Source: Streptomyces sp. NBC_01224
GTDB taxonomy: Bacteria > Actinomycetota > Actinomycetes > Streptomycetales > Streptomycetaceae
Length of the DNA stretch: 64,000 nucleotides
Direction: 5' to 3'
Assembly (NCBI RefSeq): GCF_036002945.1
Contig: NZ_CP108529.1
Span: 9,543,001-9,607,000 of the forward strand
Positions 60,456-64,000 of the stretch are shown piece after piece; within the stretch, counting starts at the first letter, position 1; each line of letters opens with the position of its first letter. The translations under genes were made by a program, and so were the position numbers. The notes below the pieces were generated by a model. The model did no database searches and was not told where the DNA came from. It saw nothing but the letters and a program-made list of their open reading frames with translations.

Positions 60456-61466
60456 TCAAAGCCAGCCCCGGTCCCGCGCGTGCCAGCCAAGCAACACCCG
60501 GGATTCGGTGCCGGCCAGATCCATCAGCCTGCGGACCCTGCGCTGCATGGTCCGCAGGCTGATCCCCAGTCGGGCAGCGACCGCGGCATCGGTGTACCCA
60601 GCCAGCAACAGCATCAGGACCTTCCGGTCTGCCGGGTCGGCGAGATCCTTCGGCGATGCCAAGTTCGGATCGACCGTACGGCCGGGGGCCTCCCGCAATT
60701 GCATGGCCGACCGCCACAGGCTCTCGAAGCTGAACATCAGACAGTCCAGCAGCCCCCCGGGGCGCACCACCGCGATCTCCGAGTGCGCGTGCCCACCCTC
60801 GTCGAGCTGCACGATCGCAATCGAATCGTCGACGATCAGCAGCTTCGCCGGTAACGACTGCACCATGCGGATCTCCTGTCCCCGATCCAGCGAGGCGACC
60901 AGGTCCTTCTCCGCGGCGGGCTCATCCAGCACGGTCCGTTCGATGATGATCCGCTCACGCAGACCACGGCCGGCGACCTCGCGTTCGGTGTCAGATTCGG
61001 AGATCCCGAAAACCGCGAACGGTGGTTTCGCGAACATCCGGAGCTGGTCCTTGGCGGACAGCAACAGGCCATTGAGCCAGCTGCCGATCTCGCTGCGGCC
61101 CCGAACGATCTCGATGCCGTTCGACAGCTGCACCTCGCGCGCCCTCCGGTACTCCTCCGCGAGCTCGTCGAGTGCCGTTCGGGCGGCCCTGACCTGCTGC
61201 TCGCGCTGCGCGACCATCCCCTCGAGCGCCAGCGACGGCGACACCGCCGAGATTCCTCCGCCGGCGGCCATGTCAACCAGGCCCACCTGCCGCAACGCAC
61301 CGATCGCCGTTTCGATGTCCTTGACCGAGATCCCCAGCAGGCCGGCGAGATCCGGCCCGAGCGCTGGTCCGCCGGAGACCAACGCCCGATAGACCCGCTC
61401 GGCCGTCGCGTCGACATCGACCCCGATGAGTGAGCTCAGCGGGGAGGGGCGACTGGGGTCGGGCAT
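60456..61466 (-). CDS. TrmB-like / LuxR-type HTH regulator
   Basis: 336 residues. N-terminal winged helix (AERVYRALVSGGPALGPDLA, GLLGISVKDIETAIGALRQV), a coiled-coil stretch (QREQQVRAARTALDELAEEY), a PLD-like sensor region as in TrmB proteins (IEIVRGRSEIGSWLNGLLLS, LLIVDDSIAIVQLDEGG), and a C-terminal LuxR-type HTH (LMLLLAGYTDAAVAARLGIS, LRTMQRRVRRLMDLAGTESR). Such TrmB/LuxR hybrids are common in actinobacteria, often beside secreted peptidase or lanthipeptide genes. It is convergent with the S8 protease and may control it, but this is not shown by the sequence. Confidence 0.85.
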   Translation of the reverse strand: MPDPSRPSPLSSLIGVDVDATAERVYRALVSGGPALGPDLAGLLGISVKDIETAIGALRQVGLVDMAAGGGISAVSPSLALEGMVAQREQQVRAARTALDELAEEYRRAREVQLSNGIEIVRGRSEIGSWLNGLLLSAKDQLRMFAKPPFAVFGISESDTEREVAGRGLRERIIIERTVLDEPAAEKDLVASLDRGQEIRMVQSLPAKLLIVDDSIAIVQLDEGGHAHSEIAVVRPGGLLDCLMFSFESLWRSAMQLREAPGRTVDPNLASPKDLADPADRKVLMLLLAGYTDAAVAARLGISLRTMQRRVRRLMDLAGTESRVLLGWHARDRGWL

Positions 61467-61974
61467 GGCGCGAACTATACGTCCGTTACCGAACTGCTGG
61501 GTGATAGGTGGGCTCCGTCACATACGTAGCCCCAGCACATGGCCGGCAGCCCGCCAAAAGCCAAGCGGCGGGCGGCCGGCCAGCGGACCTGCACCCGCGG
61601 GCACGGCGACGCGAAAGGACTCTGCCGGGTGCGGCGGCCTGGGTTTTGCGGGACATCCCGGCATGGCAGGTGCCTCCCGCAGTCGTGAACAGCCGCCGAA
61701 CGGACCGATGCTGACGGGTGGACAGTGGTGTCCCGAGAACGACGAGCGAGAGATCCTGCGCCTACGCCCTGCCGGCCGGCCCCGAGGAAGGCTGCCTCTG
61801 CGACAAGCCGTTCCAGCGGTACGGGAGAGACCGCCGGGACGCCTTCGCCCAGCGTATGCAGCGGTGTTCGTCGCGTAGCGGGAAACGGAGAAGTTGTCCG
61901 GATGCGCACGCCTCCGCCCTGCCGTCCATGCATCCCGCACCCTCGCAGGAGGGTCAGGGGAGTCACTGATCGTT
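61467..61974. other. About 510 bp without a recognisable gene
   Basis: It presumably holds the regulator promoter at its left end. The remainder shows no family match on either strand. Confidence 0.35.
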
Positions 61975-62215
61975 TCAGAATGCAGTTCGGAGTCGTCTCA
62001 AGCAGGTGATGCTGCAGGTGAGTTGGAGCAGACCGAGATGGAGGTCGGCGCGTATCTCGTAATCCGAAGGCGTTTGAACTGGTGCAGCCAGGCGAAGGTC
62101 CGCTCGACGACCCAGTGGGTCTTGCCCAGACCGGAGCCGTGCGGGGTGCCGCGACGGGCGATCTTCGGTGTGATCCCACGAGCTCGGACGAGACGGCAGC
62201 CGGAGTTGGCCCCGC
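61975..62215 (-). pseudogene. IS5-family transposase C-terminus (minus strand)
   Basis: On the minus strand the end of an IS5-type DDE transposase is readable: GLGKTHWVVERTFAWLHQF-like sequence in one frame, then YEIRADLHLGLLQLTCSITC and LRRLRTAF with its natural stop at 61975. It is an inverted copy of 62545-62742, so the two fragments face each other. Confidence 0.7.
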
Positions 62216-62743
62216 CTGCACGAAGTCCTGCTGGCGGAACTACGTAAAGAGGGCTTGCTGGAGATGGACGACGCTGCGATCGACGGCTCGCACGTCAGGG
62301 CCCTCAAAGGGGTGGCTCACACCGGACCTTCGCCGGTCGACCGGGCACGCCCCGGCAGTAACCACCACATCATCGTCGACCGGCACGGAACCCCGCTCGC
62401 CGTCGCTCTGACCAGCGGGAACCGCCACGACGTCACCCAGCTCATGCCACTGCTGGACGCCATACCGCACATCCGCGGCCTGCGGGGCCGGCCCCGCCAC
62501 CGGTCCCGGCGGCTTTTCGCCGACCGCGGCTACGACTTCGACAAGTACCGCCGTCTCGTCCGAGCTCGTGGGATCACACCGAAGATCGCCCGTCGCGGCA
62601 CCCCGCACGGCTCCGCCCTGGGCAAGACCCACTGGGTCGTCGAGCGGACCTTCGCCCGGCTGCACCAGTTCAAGCGCCTTCGGATCCGCTACGAGATACG
62701 CGTCGACCTCCATCTCGGTCTGCTCCAACTCGCCTGCAGCCAC
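62215..62743 (+). pseudogene. IS5-family transposase central/C-terminal fragment (plus strand)
   Basis: One frame gives ELRKEGLLEMDDAAIDGSHV (first Asp), GSNHHIIVDRHGTPLAVALT, RRLFADRGYDFDKYRRLVRA (second Asp), ALGKTHWVVERTFARLHQFK (Glu) and YEIRVDLHLGLLQLACS. The N-terminus of about 90 residues is missing, and the last residues are replaced by an ArsR gene fragment. It forms a head-to-head inverted repeat with 61975-62215. Confidence 0.8.
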
Positions 62744-63046
62744 GGGCGACTTCGTCCTGTTCTACCCCGCGGACGGCCTGGGGGCCGCACTCGACCGGCC
62801 CCGTACCTCCGCGATGGGACGGCTACTCGGACGCAGCCACGCCACTCTCCTGACCGACCTGGAGACCGCACGCACAACCAGCAAGCTCACGGCACGCAAC
62901 AACCTGCCCCCCGCCACCGTCTCGTACCACCTGGGAGTCCTGCACTGCTCCGGCCTGGTACTGCGCCAGCGTGACCGACAGGTCGTCCGCTACCGCCGCA
63001 GCGCGGAGGGCGACGCGCTCCTCGGGCAGCAGCAGCCCGCGCGCTA
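62744..63046 (+). pseudogene. ArsR-family regulator C-terminal half
   Basis: GDFVLFYPADGLGAALDRPR, MGRLLGRSHATLLTDLETAR, TTSKLTARNNLPPATVSYHL then GVLHCSGLVLRQRDRQVVRY is the C-terminal half (winged HTH) of a DUF5937/ArsR-type regulator. The N-terminal half is lost at the IS5 junction. The apparent stop TAG (63044-63046) is created by the TA target plus the first base of the IS630 element, so the true C-terminus is also cut. Confidence 0.75.
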
Positions 63047-64000
63047 GTGTCCTGCGCCGGAGATCCGTCGGCAGAAGCGGGCGAGGGAGTCGAGGATCTC
63101 GTCGGCCGTCTTGGTCCAGATGAATGGTGTTGGGTTTTCGTTCCACTCCTTTACCCACGCACGGATGTCGGCTTCCAGGGAACGCACGCTTTTGTGGGAG
63201 CCGCGGCGGATCTTCTGGTCGGCGAGGAAGCCGAACCACCTCTCCACCTGGTTGATCCAGGACGAACTGGTAGGGGTGAAGTGCAGGTGGAATCGGGGGT
63301 GTTTGGCCAGCCATGCCTTGATGGCGGGCGTCTTGTGGGTGCCGTAGTTATCGCAGATCAGGTGGACCTGGAGGTGCCCGGGAACCTCCTTTTCGATCTT
63401 GATGAGGAACTTCTTGAACTCCGCTGCCCGGTGCCGACGGTGCAGCGAGGTGATGACTTCGCCGGTCGCGACGTCGAAGGCCGCGAAGAGGGTGGTCAGA
63501 CCGTTGCGGACGTAGTCGTGGGTGCGACGCTCGGGCATGCCCGGCATCATCGGCAGCACCGGCTGAGACCGGTCCAGCGCCTGGATCTGCGACTTCTCGT
63601 CCACCGACAGCACCACCGCCCCTTCGGGCGGATTGAAGTACAGCCCGACCACGTCGTGGACCTTCTCCACGAACAAGGGGTCCGCCGACAGTTTGAAGGT
63701 GTCCGTCAGATGAGGCTTGAGATGGAACTTGCGCCAGATTCGGCCCACGGTCGACTTCGACAGCCCGCTGCGGTCGGCCATCGACTTGCGCGACCAGTGC
63801 GTGGCGTTCTTCGGCATCTCCTCCAACGTGCTGACCACGACGGCCTCTACCTGGTCGACGCTGATGGTGGGCGGTCGACCCGGCCGGGGCTCGTCCATCA
63901 ACCCGTCCAGCCGGGCGGCCAGGAACCGCCGACGCCACTTGCGGACCGTATCCGCCGCTACCCGAAGATCCCGCGCCACCACAACAATCGGCGGAACGTC
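63044..64000 (-). CDS. IS630-family transposase (5' partial, start beyond window)
   Basis: The same protein as at 30890-32011, with few substitutions (VHDVV for VYDVV, DEILD for EEILD). The visible part covers the second HTH, all three DDE motifs and the C-terminus; the N-terminal 55-60 residues lie past the window edge. Again the TAG stop is formed with the flanking TA (63044-63046). Confidence 0.93.
   Translation of the reverse strand, partial: DVPPIVVVARDLRVAADTVRKWRRRFLAARLDGLMDEPRPGRPPTISVDQVEAVVVSTLEEMPKNATHWSRKSMADRSGLSKSTVGRIWRKFHLKPHLTDTFKLSADPLFVEKVHDVVGLYFNPPEGAVVLSVDEKSQIQALDRSQPVLPMMPGMPERRTHDYVRNGLTTLFAAFDVATGEVITSLHRRHRAAEFKKFLIKIEKEVPGHLQVHLICDNYGTHKTPAIKAWLAKHPRFHLHFTPTSSSWINQVERWFGFLADQKIRRGSHKSVRSLEADIRAWVKEWNENPTPFIWTKTADEILDSLARFCRRISGAGH
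63047..64000. mobile_element. IS630-family insertion sequence, copy B (runs off the window)
   Basis: The left end GTGTCCTGCGCCGGAGATCC directly follows a TA (63045-63046) and is identical to copy A (30893). The 954 bp present differ from copy A at only a handful of positions. About 200 bp including the right end lie beyond the window. Confidence 0.93.

Noticed and set aside
1..64000. CRISPR array or cas genes
   Set aside because: No regularly spaced repeats of 25-40 bp and no cas-like protein were seen; the only tight tandem repeat is the 8-bp x4 tract at 7361-7392.
1..64000. tRNA or rRNA gene, or tRNA-associated att site
   Set aside because: No cloverleaf with a GTTCGA-type T-loop or CCA-adjacent acceptor could be convincingly located by eye.

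Overview
The window is high-GC actinobacterial DNA, almost certainly from a Streptomyces or a close relative. The evidence is strong G/C preference at codon third positions, Ala/Arg/Gly-rich proteins, frequent GTG starts, and families that are largely Streptomyces-specific (DUF6207, DUF6879, DUF6000, DUF6262, Replic_Relax). It looks like accessory chromosome-arm or plasmid DNA. I see no rRNA, tRNA or housekeeping operon. At least nine insertion-sequence families are present (IS1380 x2, IS630 x2, ISL3, IS982, IS5, IS30, IS3, IS256, an IS701/IS4-like DDE element), along with more than twenty truncated or frameshifted genes.

Layout. 1-6.5 kb: end of a DUF11-like surface protein, an IS1380 element, remnants of an FtsK-like ATPase and a DUF6879 pair, a phosphotransferase between imperfect direct repeats, then IS30 and IS3 remnants. 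6.6-17.1 kb: a redox/export island. It holds a SRPBCC-aldo/keto reductase pair, an SDR, a collapsed gnd gene, a MarR remnant, a frameshifted luciferase-like monooxygenase, and an MFS-GlcG-SnoaL-aldo/keto reductase operon beside an intact MarR gene. Two of its promoters share a nearly identical box. 17.3-19.1 kb: a secreted GH29 alpha-L-fucosidase. 19.2-22.2 kb: IS and gene debris around one hypothetical gene. 22.2-24.4 kb: a tight three-gene operon (HTH protein, compact PEP-synthase-like phosphotransfer protein, winged-helix-like protein) preceded by two tandem dyad operators. 24.4-34.4 kb: an IS1380 element, a MGCDIHG-type protein, DinB, IS982, a GDSL hydrolase cleanly split by an IS630 element, and the 3' end of a group II intron.

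34.4-44.7 kb is the most coherent block: eight co-directional minus-strand genes encoding an N-acyl-D-amino-acid deacylase-like amidohydrolase, an M20 hydrolase, a GNAT acyltransferase, an N-succinylamino-acid racemase/OSBS-type enolase, a PucR regulator, an MFS importer and two beta-lactamase-fold serine hydrolases without signal peptides. Together they read as a D-amino-acid or D-peptide salvage pathway: import, cleavage, N-acylation, racemisation, deacylation.

44.7-55.5 kb: an IS256 fragment, a decayed tripeptidyl-peptidase-type hydrolase, a complete NarL-type two-component system divergent from the stump of an MMPL exporter that is fused to a recombinase tail, an ISL3 element, DUF6000 and another DDE transposase. 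56-61.5 kb: a 1468-residue secreted subtilisin-like protease with HAF-type repeats, convergent with a TrmB/LuxR-type regulator across a bidirectional terminator. 62-64 kb: head-to-head IS5 fragments, an ArsR stump, and a second IS630 copy that runs off the window. A small peptide family (WLRS...AAAFV) recurs at three separate positions and is not explained by any element I recognise.
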